This document shows, piece after piece, positions 17,052 to 26,402 of a stretch of 64,000 nucleotides of DNA; the stretch's first letter is position 1; every line of letters starts with the position of its first letter. A program made the translations under genes and the position numbers. The notes below the pieces were generated by a model. That model was not told where the DNA came from, ran no database searches, and saw only the letters and a program-made list of their open reading frames with translations. Source of the stretch: Paenibacillus sp. BJ-4 (GTDB lineage Bacteria; Bacillota; Bacilli; Paenibacillales; Paenibacillaceae); the NCBI RefSeq assembly GCF_020404765.1, contig NZ_JAIVEM010000088.1:62001-126000 (forward strand), given 5' to 3'.

Positions 17052-17155
17052 GGTGCGACTCTCTCCCGATCAATAAAATGTAAAAAATTACAATGTTATA
17101 TACAATGACATATAAGTAATGATTGTTTAATGATTGTTTCTAGCGCACACCCATT

Positions 17156-20071
17156 TTAAAGGTGTAAACGCCCCAGATAGTCGCCTAAATTGACAGGGGA
17201 GTTGGTCGTTCCCTCGACAATCCATTCGCCAGCTTGATATTGATCCGCATTGCCAATAATCGTACCGCTGTTTCGTCCAAGTGCCTGACCTTGATCAATA
17301 GCTGCGATATCGATGAGTGTGTTGTTGTAGTACAGTTTGAGCATAACCGGCTCCGCATGATGTTGTAGCTGCAGGGAGGTATAATACCAATCCCCTGATA
17401 CGTACGAGCTCAAATCATTCGCAATAACAAACGTTTGTCCAGGCATGATCACATCTCCGTCATTGGCATTTATGATAATCGGATCAGGTTGATCAGATCG
17501 CTCAATCCGAATTCTATTTTTCTCCATCGGTCTGTTTGTAGGATTGTACAACTCAATCGCCTGATCCAGATAATCCGGTTCCCTCTGCCACACGACTTCG
17601 GATATAAACAAATCTTTTCTCTCCACGACCACTGGAATCGTAAAAGAAGCCGTTCCTCCATGACCGTCATTTGCCGTGAGCGTAAGAACCACCATGCCAT
17701 TATTTAAGGGTTGAACGAAGAGAACCCCCCCGATTACCTGCACCGCTGCAACTGATAGATCGGAAGATACTACGTTATAGGTCAGCATATCTCCATCCGT
17801 ATCCGAGAACATATGATCCAGCTGCAATATTTGCTGACCATCCCTCGGGTCCATAAACTGAGTTGCAGGTGCATCGGTCACCACTGGAGGATGATTCATC
17901 GGTTGAGGGGCATCGACTTGTAGCATATATGATGTGGAAGATACGCCTCCACGACCATCGTTTGCCGTAATTTCAATTGTCGTCAACCCCGCACTATGCA
18001 GCGCTACAAATGATTCTTCTCCATTTTCCACCACACTACCTACCTGGGGGTTGGAGGAAGTGATGGTATACGTCAATGTGTCACCATCCTCATCCATGAA
18101 TAACGTGCCCGGATAGAGCATCAGCTTGTCTTGCAGCACATTGGCAATTATGAAAGGTATATGAGGCAAAGCGACAGGTATGTGATTCACAGGCTGCGGA
18201 TCAGGCAAAGGCGGATTCACGATAGTAACAAACTGAAGTGATGCCGTGCCGCCTTTGCCGTCATGCGCTGTTATCGTCATTAGGCTAATGCCGGCTTGAA
18301 GTGGTGTAAGCATAAGCTGATCGCCTGTAACTTCTCCTGTAGCCACTTCTGGCGAAGCTGATTCCACCGTGTAGGTCAACGCATCGTCATCCTCATCGTT
18401 AAACAAATCAGACAGACTGAGCTGCTGGCCGCCTTCATTTAAAAGCAAAGAAACATCATTTAGGCTTCTGCTCGCGACAGGACTGTGATTAACGTCCACC
18501 TCGTAAGTAGAGCTGGTTACTGTATATGTGAAAAACACGCTCGCTTTGCCGCCTTTTCCATCCTCTGCCGTAACACACACCTGCGTGCTTCCCGCCGATT
18601 TGGGCTTTAGCGTAAGCTGTTTACTAGCTACTTCTGCTTCTGCTACGTATACATCCGTAGTGACCGCATGATACGACAGCTCGTCCTGATCCGCATCAAA
18701 AAACACATTTTTCAAATCCACCAATGTATCTCCGGAGCCCAAAATGGCAGACTGATCGGCAGGAACTATGGCTGAGACAGGTACATGATTAGGTGTTGGT
18801 GTTGGATTCGTTGTAGAACCGCCACCGCCGCCGGATGAACTCTTTTTAGTGCTTGTTGAAGATGAATCCGAGGAGGTATCCAATGTGGTATCACGTATAA
18901 TTTGTGTCTCTGTTCCCCGATCCGCGAGGCGGGTCTGTACTGTCTGAATACCATTGGTGAGACGCACCTGTGTATCGGCAAAATTCAATTTAAGCTGCTG
19001 CCATACTCCACTGCCCTGAATCTGTACAGGCTCATGCGTATCTACAATCATTTCGTTTACGTCTGCATGAATCTCTACATTTTTGGCACCCTGCATCAAC
19101 GTTACCTGAGTTAACGTATCGCCTTGAATATGCACATAATCTGCTGCAATAGCCAACTTGCCTTTAAAATCGGTCCCTTTGCCATACAAAGTCACCGGAT
19201 GTTCGGCTGTGCCGTTTTGCACAATTTGGAGCGCCGACAGATCAGCTACGTTCCGGTTCGCCGCCTGATAGGTCAGGGTAGCCCCTTGAAGCGCCGCTAC
19301 ATTGTCCGCTCCGAACAGTTGCTTCAATTGCTTGCCGATCAAATATGGCTTTCCGTCCATGTAGGCAATATCTCCGTCAATCCGAGAAAGGATTCCTGTC
19401 CGTTCACCGGATTGGAACACATTCACCAAAAAGGCTGCGATATCCTGACGCTTTACCTGTACTTTAGAATCAAACCGATGATTGGACATATCCATCAACC
19501 CCAGCTTGAGAGCTGCTTCTACATTCTTTTTGGCCCATGCGCTCACCTGATCTGCATCGGAAATGTCCTGAGCATCACCGCCTTGAACCTGAGTTCCTCC
19601 AACGGCTCTTACCAGAATCGCTGCCAATTCCTCACGACTCACCGGAGCATCCGGACGGAAGGAGCCAGATTCATCCCCGTTCATTAATCCTGCCGCACGT
19701 ACCGCCTCGATGTAAGAAGCCGCCCAGCTACCCTGCGTATCCTTAAACGTTACTGTTTTCTCTGTTATGTCGAGCTTAAGCGCATTAGCCAGCAAAGCTG
19801 CCATTTCTTTGCGCGTCAATGGTTGATCCGGGCGGAAAGAACCGTCTGGATAGCCGGTAATCAGTCCTTGCTTCACAGCCTCCTGTACCGCCTGCAGCGC
19901 CTGGGATGACATGCTGGATTGATCTGTAAAAGCTACTGTATTGGCTTGGGTTACTACCGTTGACGTTTCCCCTGCCACGTCCGCATGAGCAAGCTGTGGT
20001 CCCCAGACCATACTCGCCAGCAACGTCACCATCAGCACTTTGTGCCATTCTTTATTTGTTTGTTGATTCAT
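17156..20071 (-). CDS. S-layer homology surface protein with cadherin-like repeats and lamin-tail-like end
   Basis: A 971-residue intact paralogue of the split neighbour. The signal peptide ends near AHADV (residue 31). Three SLH domains follow at about 58-105 (EAVKQGLITGYPDGSFRPDQ), 120-165 (AVRAAGLMNGDESGSFRPDA) and 183-225. A beta-helix-like region follows to about 400 and a Ser/Gly linker (SSSTSTKKSSSGGGGGS) near 405-425. Four cadherin-like repeats begin at about 430, each with the xFxDxDxDxLxY and GxTxxxxTAxDGxGG signatures, and their acidic residues probably bind calcium. The last 150 residues (LFISEVVWQREPDYLDQAIE through NLGDYLGRLHL) are a lamin-tail-type domain with the IELYNPTN turn. 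The protein should be wall-anchored; adhesion or substrate binding near the pectin and glucan enzymes is inferred. GGGGGAG precedes the ATG. Confidence 0.88.
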   Translation of the reverse strand: MNQQTNKEWHKVLMVTLLASMVWGPQLAHADVAGETSTVVTQANTVAFTDQSSMSSQALQAVQEAVKQGLITGYPDGSFRPDQPLTRKEMAALLANALKLDITEKTVTFKDTQGSWAASYIEAVRAAGLMNGDESGSFRPDAPVSREELAAILVRAVGGTQVQGGDAQDISDADQVSAWAKKNVEAALKLGLMDMSNHRFDSKVQVKRQDIAAFLVNVFQSGERTGILSRIDGDIAYMDGKPYLIGKQLKQLFGADNVAALQGATLTYQAANRNVADLSALQIVQNGTAEHPVTLYGKGTDFKGKLAIAADYVHIQGDTLTQVTLMQGAKNVEIHADVNEMIVDTHEPVQIQGSGVWQQLKLNFADTQVRLTNGIQTVQTRLADRGTETQIIRDTTLDTSSDSSSTSTKKSSSGGGGGSTTNPTPTPNHVPVSAIVPADQSAILGSGDTLVDLKNVFFDADQDELSYHAVTTDVYVAEAEVASKQLTLKPKSAGSTQVCVTAEDGKGGKASVFFTYTVTSSTYEVDVNHSPVASRSLNDVSLLLNEGGQQLSLSDLFNDEDDDALTYTVESASPEVATGEVTGDQLMLTPLQAGISLMTITAHDGKGGTASLQFVTIVNPPLPDPQPVNHIPVALPHIPFIIANVLQDKLMLYPGTLFMDEDGDTLTYTITSSNPQVGSVVENGEESFVALHSAGLTTIEITANDGRGGVSSTSYMLQVDAPQPMNHPPVVTDAPATQFMDPRDGQQILQLDHMFSDTDGDMLTYNVVSSDLSVAAVQVIGGVLFVQPLNNGMVVLTLTANDGHGGTASFTIPVVVERKDLFISEVVWQREPDYLDQAIELYNPTNRPMEKNRIRIERSDQPDPIIINANDGDVIMPGQTFVIANDLSSYVSGDWYYTSLQLQHHAEPVMLKLYYNNTLIDIAAIDQGQALGRNSGTIIGNADQYQAGEWIVEGTTNSPVNLGDYLGRLHL

Positions 20072-20193
20072 CAGACTCTCCCCCGTAAACGGTTCATTCT
20101 TTTTATTAGTGAAAAGATCTTATCACCCGCCGCTGAACCGATTCTGAACAATGTTAAAATTTTATTTTTTGCAGTTTGGTCTTGCTGCAAATG

Positions 20194-20230
20194 AAAAAAA
20201 GAGCGCTCAGTCCATTGGACCAAACGCTCT
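20194..20230 (-). terminator. terminator of the GH30 gene
   Basis: AGAGCG/CGCTCT outer stem with an inner GTCC-AAT-GGAC stem, followed on the minus strand by TTTTTTTC. It lies 34 bases beyond the stop at 20264. Confidence 0.75.
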
Positions 20231-20263
20231 AAAATCTTCTATAAACGTTATTGTGGAGCCATA

Positions 20264-21799
20264 TCATGAAGCCGCAGGATTCCATTGGAAGGTAGCCGCT
20301 GACTTGGATGGAAGTGTAGATGTGAAAACTCTGCTTCCCTGCCGAACCTTAAAGGTCTTTTTGTTCGCTCCTGTATTGGCAGCAATCAGAACAAGCGTAC
20401 CATCGGGATTGCGGTAAGCGACCGTTTCGATACTTCCGCTATAATGTGTAGAATCAATACGTATCGCACCCGGACGGACGAATTTACTGGCATGACCAAT
20501 CGCATAGTATTCCACATTTTTCGTAACGGCTCCGCTTAACGGGTCGATGGTCACTACACCTCGACAGTTGGTGCAGCCACCATTGGTTGGGCCACCGGAC
20601 GGGTCAAGTGCAATATTCCAGAAAAGCACGTTTTGTGCCCAGTTTCGGGGTGCACCAATGATAAGCTTGGACATATCCCAGCTCAAATTATCCCCAAACC
20701 CTGAACTCCACGCTCCTCCGCTACATTCTGTCATGTAAACGGGCTTATCTGGAAAAGCCTGATGCACATCTGTCATCGCTGCGGGCTCCCCTTTGTAGCA
20801 ATGAAAAGCCGTACCGTGCGTATAACTTCGGGTCTGCTCATCGCCAAGTACAGTCTTGGCATAATTGCTCCCTGTATCCCAATTATGGTCAAAGGCAATA
20901 ATTTGGGTGGACAAATGATTTTGACTTAAGGCAGGGCCCAGGTATTGCTTGATAAATTTCGCCTGCTCTGCTGCTCCCATACTCATGCTGGGATACTTGG
21001 ACGTAGTAAATTCCGGTTCATTTTGAATGGAGATTGCCTGAATCGGAATCCCTTCGTTCGCGTAAGCCTGTATATAACGTACAAAATAGTCAGCATACGC
21101 CGAGTAGACACGTGGATCGGTATAATCCAAATACCAGCCATTATATACCTGCTCCCCGTATTTCATCCAGGGCGGGGCAGTCCATGGCGTCCCCATAATC
21201 CGCAGATCCTGATTTCTTCTCAGGATTTGCTGCAGCACATCGATCACATCCCGATCCTTGACAATGGAAAAGTGCTTCAACTCATAGTCCTTGCCTGTTG
21301 TCACATCGTCATAGGTATAGCTGCTAGGCTGCCCCTGTTCATCCACCGAATAATCCGATGCTCCAATGGTATGGCGAATGTAGCTCAGTTGAATGCCGCT
21401 GGCGCTAAACAAATCATTTAGCAATTGATCACGCTGATTCGCAGACATGCCATGGTTCATCAGGTAAGCAGACGAGCCGGACACTGCTGCGCCAAACCCT
21501 TCCATCTGTTGGTAACGAATATCCGGCTTCACCTCCACCGTCAGTGTATCCGAATTCACTGCTTTTTCTTTACTTTCCTTACTTTCCTTACTATTGTCAT
21601 TTTTCCAATGAATCGGGGCTTGTTGCGTTAGCCGGTTCGCCGGGTCCGGTGTTGTTAGCCACATGCTGACATCATGCTCAGCTTCCTGCTTCGGAACATT
21701 CTGTATAGCCACACTGACCAGAACAGCACAGACCAAAATTGCAGCTGCAGCTACGAGCAGCCAGAGGTTAGAGCGTCGTTGCTTTTGGAGTTTCTCCAT
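20264..21799 (-). CDS. glycoside hydrolase family 30 (glucosylceramidase/beta-1,6-glucanase type)
   Basis: A 511-residue GH30 enzyme. One hydrophobic helix at 11-33 acts as signal or membrane anchor; no clear cleavage site is seen. A Ser/Lys-rich spacer runs to about 82, then the (beta/alpha)8 barrel. The acid/base is Glu261 in SIQNEPEF and the nucleophile Glu358 in YMTECSGG. GFGAAVSGSSAYLM near 101 and TPWTAPPWMK near 204 are barrel landmarks. The last 90 residues form the side beta-sandwich (SKFVRPGAIRI to TFQWNP). GH30 members retain the beta configuration; subfamilies cleave glucosylceramide, beta-1,6-glucan or xylan, and the pattern here suggests a glucan type, not proved. GGAGGG precedes ATG 21799. 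A cluster of direct repeats lies about 75-130 bases upstream. Confidence 0.92.
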   Translation of the reverse strand: MEKLQKQRRSNLWLLVAAAAILVCAVLVSVAIQNVPKQEAEHDVSMWLTTPDPANRLTQQAPIHWKNDNSKESKESKEKAVNSDTLTVEVKPDIRYQQMEGFGAAVSGSSAYLMNHGMSANQRDQLLNDLFSASGIQLSYIRHTIGASDYSVDEQGQPSSYTYDDVTTGKDYELKHFSIVKDRDVIDVLQQILRRNQDLRIMGTPWTAPPWMKYGEQVYNGWYLDYTDPRVYSAYADYFVRYIQAYANEGIPIQAISIQNEPEFTTSKYPSMSMGAAEQAKFIKQYLGPALSQNHLSTQIIAFDHNWDTGSNYAKTVLGDEQTRSYTHGTAFHCYKGEPAAMTDVHQAFPDKPVYMTECSGGAWSSGFGDNLSWDMSKLIIGAPRNWAQNVLFWNIALDPSGGPTNGGCTNCRGVVTIDPLSGAVTKNVEYYAIGHASKFVRPGAIRIDSTHYSGSIETVAYRNPDGTLVLIAANTGANKKTFKVRQGSRVFTSTLPSKSAATFQWNPAAS

Positions 21800-21873
21800 C
21801 TAATACCCTCCTCTCTCCGTACTCGGCTCGTTCTCATCCTTTCTTCAATTTCAGCTTTCACTCGGGTGTCCCT

Positions 21874-21930
21874 TTGCATACCCATTGGACGTTACAGGTT
21901 GCATACCTATTGGACATTGCATACCTATGG
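21874..21930. repeat. direct repeats upstream of the GH30 gene, possible operator
   Basis: Three copies of TTGCATACCYATTGG (the last shortened to TTGCATACCTATGG) start at 21874, 21899 and 21917. The first two are 20-base units differing at two positions. They lie 75-130 bases upstream of the GH30 start codon, between it and the terminator of the GH3 gene. Spacings are 25 and 18 bases, not a constant helical phase. A binding site for a transcription factor is the simplest reading. Confidence 0.65.
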
Positions 21931-21931
21931 C

Positions 21932-21966
21932 AAAAAAGAGAGCCGGTGCTTGTGCCCGCGCTCTCT
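21932..21966 (-). terminator. terminator of the GH3 gene
   Basis: AGAGAGC and GCTCTCT form the stem base around an imperfect inner stem, followed by TTTTTTG on the minus strand. It is 35 bases past the stop at 22001. Confidence 0.8.
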
Positions 21967-22000
21967 TGAATATAACCACTTTAAAACAAATGTAACGGGA

Positions 22001-24730
22001 TTACTTCGCTGCCTTTCCTTTGGAAATTGCCGGAATCGCAACACTTCCTGTCAATCGTATATCCTGAGAGGAACTGCCCACATAAATCGGCACTTCACCG
22101 GATGGCATAACCCACGCTTTGGACTTTTCATCCCAGTAAGAGAAAGCCTTCGGGTCCAGCTCAATGCGAACCTTCTTCTCCTGACCCGGCTTCAGTTCAA
22201 CCTTAGACCAACCTGCCAGTTGACGGGATGGTGTCTCTACGTTTGTCGGAAGCTTGCCGCTGTACACCTGTACAACTTCTGCTCCGGCAGCTTTCCCGGT
22301 GTTTTTCAATTTTAGCGAAACCTCGAAGGTGCTCGTACGATTGGATTTATTTCCGCTCGCGTGCTGTTTTACCTTCAGATCACTATATCCGAATGTCGTG
22401 TAGGATAAACCGTGTCCAAAGGAGAACGCCGGTTGGATACCCGATTTCTCATACCCACGGTAGCCTACAAAAATACCGTCTGAATAGTCACCTATTCCGT
22501 TCACACCCGGAAACTTCTCCGGTGAGGATACCGGTGTAGACTGCTCGTTAACCGGGAAGGTTACCGGCAGCTTGCCGGAAGGATTTACATCCCCAAACAA
22601 GACACGTGCTATGGCATTCCCTTGCTCTTGTCCTGCAAACCATGCTTGTACAATGGCAGGGACTTTGTCCTGCCAGGTATCCATTTGGACGGCTCTGCCA
22701 CTCATTTGTACGACAATGGTTTTCGGGTTTGCGGCAGCAACCGCACGGATCAGACGATCCTGATTATTCGGCAGCTCCATATCGGAGCGCTCCACATAGC
22801 CCTCGCTCTCATACGTACGTGTGACAACGATCGCGACATCCGACTTTTTCGCCAGCTTGACAGCATTGTCAATCAGCTTGTCCGAAGTATCTGCCGGAGG
22901 CTCCCAGCCCAGACGAACCATACCGCCTGAATCACGGCCGTTTGTCGGATAATCGGCACGATATTCAATACGTATCTTGTGCTTTTCACCCGCTTTGAGC
23001 GAGATATTTTTCTTCGTCGTTTCCAGCTTGGTACCTTGATTATCCACGAATAGCTTGTCGTCGAGATACAGCTTGCTTGATCCCAGACTGGTTAAGGACA
23101 ACGCATAGTCACCGTCCTTGGGAGCTGCAATTGCACCTGTCCAGCGCGCAGATATCAAGCCGTTCAGTGTCGTTGGCGTATTCGGAATTTTAGGGGACTT
23201 CGCATTAAAGCCCTGATAATTATAAAATCCAAGATTCATGTTGACTTGGCCATCATTACGTACAAGAATCGGATTGCCTTCCATCTTGTTATTCTTCCAG
23301 TATTCGCCTCGCAGCCCCTGTTCACCATCTCCATAAGTGGCATATCCAACACTGATATTCTCTTTCTCATCGGATGTAGTTAACAATGAAGACGGAACAG
23401 CCGATGGTCCTGGCATAATGTCTCCCGCAGAAATCGGGTCTGTACCCGGCGCGTATTGGACGGTAACTCCTTTGCCGACACGATTACGGATGCCCTCCAA
23501 CGGACTCACGGTATATGTCGGATTCACCAACGAGCTGCCTCCGCCTGCTACAGTGCCGTTATCTGCATCAGGACCAATCACAGCAATGGACTTGAGTTTA
23601 TCTTTAGACAACGGTAATGCATTGTTTTTATTCTGAAGCAGCACCATACTTTCCTCTGCCAATTGGCGGGCTGTCTTGCCGTGTTCACGAGCATCAATCT
23701 GCTTATTTTGAACCGGGTGATCAAACAACCCTTTGCTGAACATTTGTACCAGAATGCGCTCAGCCTTATCATCAATCGTTTTTTCACTTACCTTGCCATT
23801 TTTGACAGCAGCCAGCAGCTGATCTCCCCATTTACCAAAAGGTGTCCCCGGTGTTTCCAGATCCAAGCCGCTATTTGCCGATTCGACTGTGCTCAGGTTC
23901 GCACCGTAATCACTCATCACGAAGCCTTTGAATTGCATCTCCTTTTTCAAGAGGTCCGTCAAAAGCGTTTTGTTCTCACAAGCAGACTCGCCGTTAACCT
24001 TGTTAAAGGAGCACATAGCCCCTCCCAAATCAGCTTTGGCGATGGCCTCCTGAAACGGGCGTATGTAAATTTCATGCAACGCACGGTCACTGACTTTTAC
24101 GTTCGTCGTGAAGCGCTCCGTTTCCTGATTATTCATAAGGTAATGCTTCGCAGTCGCCAAAACAGGGTGGCTTTGTATGCCTTTGACATAAGCGGTCGCC
24201 ATTTGTGATTGCAGCAACGGGTCCTCACCCATAGATTCAAAGTTTCGCGATCCCCATGGAATACGGGCAATATCCATCCCTGGTCCAAGGGCAACATTGT
24301 GAGTTGTATGATAAGCCTCGTCTCCGATCAGATCACCGTACTGTTTGGCAGCTTGGGTATCCCACGTTGCAGCCAACGCAATGGGAGCAGGCAGCGCGGT
24401 CGATTGCTTGTCCTGTACATCCGGATTGGCGATACGCACACCCGCAGGACCGTCTGCCATCGTTAACGCCGGGATGCCCAGACGCTCAATCGGATCATTG
24501 TAAAATCCATAATAATTGTTGACCTTGCCAGTCACCAAATCTATTTTCTCTTCCAATGTCATTTCCTGTAACAGTAGCGCCGTCCGTTTCTCTGCCGAGA
24601 GGGATGTGTTCATCCAGGGCCGATCTGTCCGGCTGCCTGCCGCTCCTGCAATATTCATTGGTCCGATCACAACAGCCGCAATAACTGTCATCATCACCAT
24701 ACGGAACAGCCATGTTGATTTCACTTTCAC
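22001..24730 (-). CDS. glycoside hydrolase family 3 beta-glucosidase with PA14 domain
   Basis: A 909-residue secreted GH3 enzyme. GTG 24730 is taken as start: AAGGAGG lies ten bases upstream and the product begins with a signal peptide (KVKSTWLFRMVMM to about residue 31). The N-terminal barrel has the substrate loop ending in LATAKHYLMN (Lys195-His196) and the nucleophile Asp274 in GFVMSDYGA. The alpha/beta sandwich follows and is interrupted at about 472-620 by a PA14 domain (LRGEYWKNN to RLGWEPP) that shapes the pocket in this subtype. It ends with an FnIII-like domain (GAEVVQVYSG to VGSSSQDI). Such enzymes release glucose from beta-linked oligosaccharides; the upstream GH30 could supply substrate. 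It has its own terminator and a long upstream region. Confidence 0.95.
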   Translation of the reverse strand: MKVKSTWLFRMVMMTVIAAVVIGPMNIAGAAGSRTDRPWMNTSLSAEKRTALLLQEMTLEEKIDLVTGKVNNYYGFYNDPIERLGIPALTMADGPAGVRIANPDVQDKQSTALPAPIALAATWDTQAAKQYGDLIGDEAYHTTHNVALGPGMDIARIPWGSRNFESMGEDPLLQSQMATAYVKGIQSHPVLATAKHYLMNNQETERFTTNVKVSDRALHEIYIRPFQEAIAKADLGGAMCSFNKVNGESACENKTLLTDLLKKEMQFKGFVMSDYGANLSTVESANSGLDLETPGTPFGKWGDQLLAAVKNGKVSEKTIDDKAERILVQMFSKGLFDHPVQNKQIDAREHGKTARQLAEESMVLLQNKNNALPLSKDKLKSIAVIGPDADNGTVAGGGSSLVNPTYTVSPLEGIRNRVGKGVTVQYAPGTDPISAGDIMPGPSAVPSSLLTTSDEKENISVGYATYGDGEQGLRGEYWKNNKMEGNPILVRNDGQVNMNLGFYNYQGFNAKSPKIPNTPTTLNGLISARWTGAIAAPKDGDYALSLTSLGSSKLYLDDKLFVDNQGTKLETTKKNISLKAGEKHKIRIEYRADYPTNGRDSGGMVRLGWEPPADTSDKLIDNAVKLAKKSDVAIVVTRTYESEGYVERSDMELPNNQDRLIRAVAAANPKTIVVQMSGRAVQMDTWQDKVPAIVQAWFAGQEQGNAIARVLFGDVNPSGKLPVTFPVNEQSTPVSSPEKFPGVNGIGDYSDGIFVGYRGYEKSGIQPAFSFGHGLSYTTFGYSDLKVKQHASGNKSNRTSTFEVSLKLKNTGKAAGAEVVQVYSGKLPTNVETPSRQLAGWSKVELKPGQEKKVRIELDPKAFSYWDEKSKAWVMPSGEVPIYVGSSSQDIRLTGSVAIPAISKGKAAK

Positions 24731-25177
24731 GTTTGTAAGTCCTCCTTGATGTTTGGTCATGAAGTGAATGCGCCTATTCACTTTCACAGGCTTGCAAAGG
24801 CTCTCGATCCTGCGAGCTCCGACAAGAATCAAGAGCCACGGGATAAGCAAGCAAGTCAGCAAAAACCGAAATGGCTCAAGTGACACGTACACCACCCTAC
24901 CGTACATTTTAGAAAATTTCATTGAAAGTTTCTGGAAATGAAGCACTAGGACCCTCATTCGTTTTCACAAAAAGAGAACGCTAACAATTCGTTTAACTAA
25001 TGATAAAATTACACTTTTGTAACTTTTAAATGACGTTTTATTAACTATTTTCAATCATAAAAAATGATTCATATGTCCCACATGATGAGATCTTTCCATG
25101 CCGGTTCATCGCGTGCGACCAAAGTCGCTATTTCAAAATTGGAATATATGATGTATGAGAATACAACGATAAAAACA
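24731..25177. other. upstream region of the GH3 gene
   Basis: About 450 bp with no credible gene. It holds an inverted repeat AAGTGAA-tgcgccta-TTCACTT at 24762-24783 and a weak cre-like match (two mismatches) near 24971-24984. Either could take part in control of the GH3 gene. The remainder is AT-rich and shows nothing recognisable. Confidence 0.45.
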
Positions 25178-25212
25178 AAAAAATTCCAGAGAACCGGAAA
25201 GGTCCCTGGAAT
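25178..25212 (-). terminator. terminator of the Gfo/Idh/MocA gene
   Basis: ATTCCAGGGACC and GGTTCTCTGGAAT pair on the minus strand around TTTCC, followed by TTTTTTTG, just after the stop at 25221. Confidence 0.88.
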
Positions 25213-25220
25213 TGATGTGA

Positions 25221-26204
25221 TTATTCAAACGGATACCGAAGTCCCCACTGTGCGCGAATCTGATCCATCAGCTTCATAATCCCTAGTGATTCATCCAAAG
25301 AAATAATAGAGCTTTCGAGCAATCCTTCGTTCAGGCAGCGCCCCACTTCTTCTGCTTCAAAGGCGTATCCTGTAGAAGCACGGTCATCCTGAAAGTGGTG
25401 CGCCTCTTCACCATCCACAACTAAAGTTGCCGATGTGCTGTTCAGGAAGGACGGAATGTGAATATAGCCCTTTGTTCCATGAATATAGGCTTCATTCGTC
25501 AGTCCGAGACGAACTGCTCCGTTAAGCATAGCCGTGCGTCCTTTGCCGTAATCCAGCAGAATAGAAAATGTCTCATCAACGCCCGTCTCCCCGATATGGG
25601 CGGTACTCCATACATGCTCAGGTTCAGGACCGAAGATCATCGAAGCAAAAGAAACCGGATAAATTCCCGTATCTAATAAAGCACCTCCGCCCAGCGCAGG
25701 GTTTAAAAGCCGCCCCTCCGGGTTCCATTCTACACGGAAACCAAATTCCGCCTTAACCAGCTTTACCTCGCCAATGCGTCCCGCATCTATCCACTCTCGC
25801 ACTTGGCGAATCGGAGGCAAAAAGCGTGTCCACATGGCTTCCATCAAAAATAGCTTACGCTCACGCGCGAAGCTGATCAGCTCCTCCAGCTCTTTGCTAT
25901 TCACGGTGAAGGGCTTCTCACACAAGACGGCTTTGCCCGCCCGAAGGGCTGTCAGAACATTTTCTGTATGAAAAGGATGAGGAGTGCCTACGTAAATAGC
26001 GTCAATCTCGGAATCCTGCACTAATTCCTCATAGCTTCCGTAAGCCCGTGCCATTTGATGCTTGGCTGCAAATTCGGTAGCGCTTTCAATAGTGCGTGAT
26101 CCAACAGCATACCCTTCTCCATTCGTAACATGTGCCAAATCCGCAACAAACTGATCTGAGATCCATCCCGTGCCGACAATTCCCCATTTAATCTTTTGGC
26201 TCAT
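25221..26204 (-). CDS. Gfo/Idh/MocA-family NAD(P)-dependent oxidoreductase
   Basis: A 327-residue cytoplasmic dehydrogenase. The Rossmann domain starts KWGIVGTGWISDQF (GxGxxS/A-like loop at 10-15) and has AIYVGTPHPFH near 71 and the ALRAGKAVLCEKPFTVN segment near 88-104. The EKP motif carries the conserved catalytic lysine. The second domain has GGGALLDTGIYP near 176-187, the usual substrate-facing DxGxYP. The family oxidises or reduces sugars and cyclitols, and the dihydrodiol-dehydrogenase branch is closest in pattern. GGGAGGG precedes the ATG. It stands alone; nearby glycosidases suggest but do not prove a sugar substrate. A second member of the family is at 53064-54065. Confidence 0.9.
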   Translation of the reverse strand: MSQKIKWGIVGTGWISDQFVADLAHVTNGEGYAVGSRTIESATEFAAKHQMARAYGSYEELVQDSEIDAIYVGTPHPFHTENVLTALRAGKAVLCEKPFTVNSKELEELISFARERKLFLMEAMWTRFLPPIRQVREWIDAGRIGEVKLVKAEFGFRVEWNPEGRLLNPALGGGALLDTGIYPVSFASMIFGPEPEHVWSTAHIGETGVDETFSILLDYGKGRTAMLNGAVRLGLTNEAYIHGTKGYIHIPSFLNSTSATLVVDGEEAHHFQDDRASTGYAFEAEEVGRCLNEGLLESSIISLDESLGIMKLMDQIRAQWGLRYPFE

Positions 26205-26402
26205 ACTTGTATCCCTCCCAGCTTTGTAGTTAACGTTGACTTACACGATCTTTTTCATTCTAGCAAACACCTGTCCTAAACAAAAGGAATTCCTGCTCGA
26301 CGACGGTTTATGTTGTGGCTCGCAGCAGCAGAACGGCGCGGCGAACCACTAAGTCAGATTTTGAGCCGGAATGTCCTTCAGAATTATCTTAGTTTAGGCC
26401 AA

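Noticed and set aside
25064..25279. A 71-codon plus-strand frame downstream of the GH3 promoter region
   Set aside because: It reads through the Gfo/Idh/MocA terminator and into the antisense of that gene; no coding signature.
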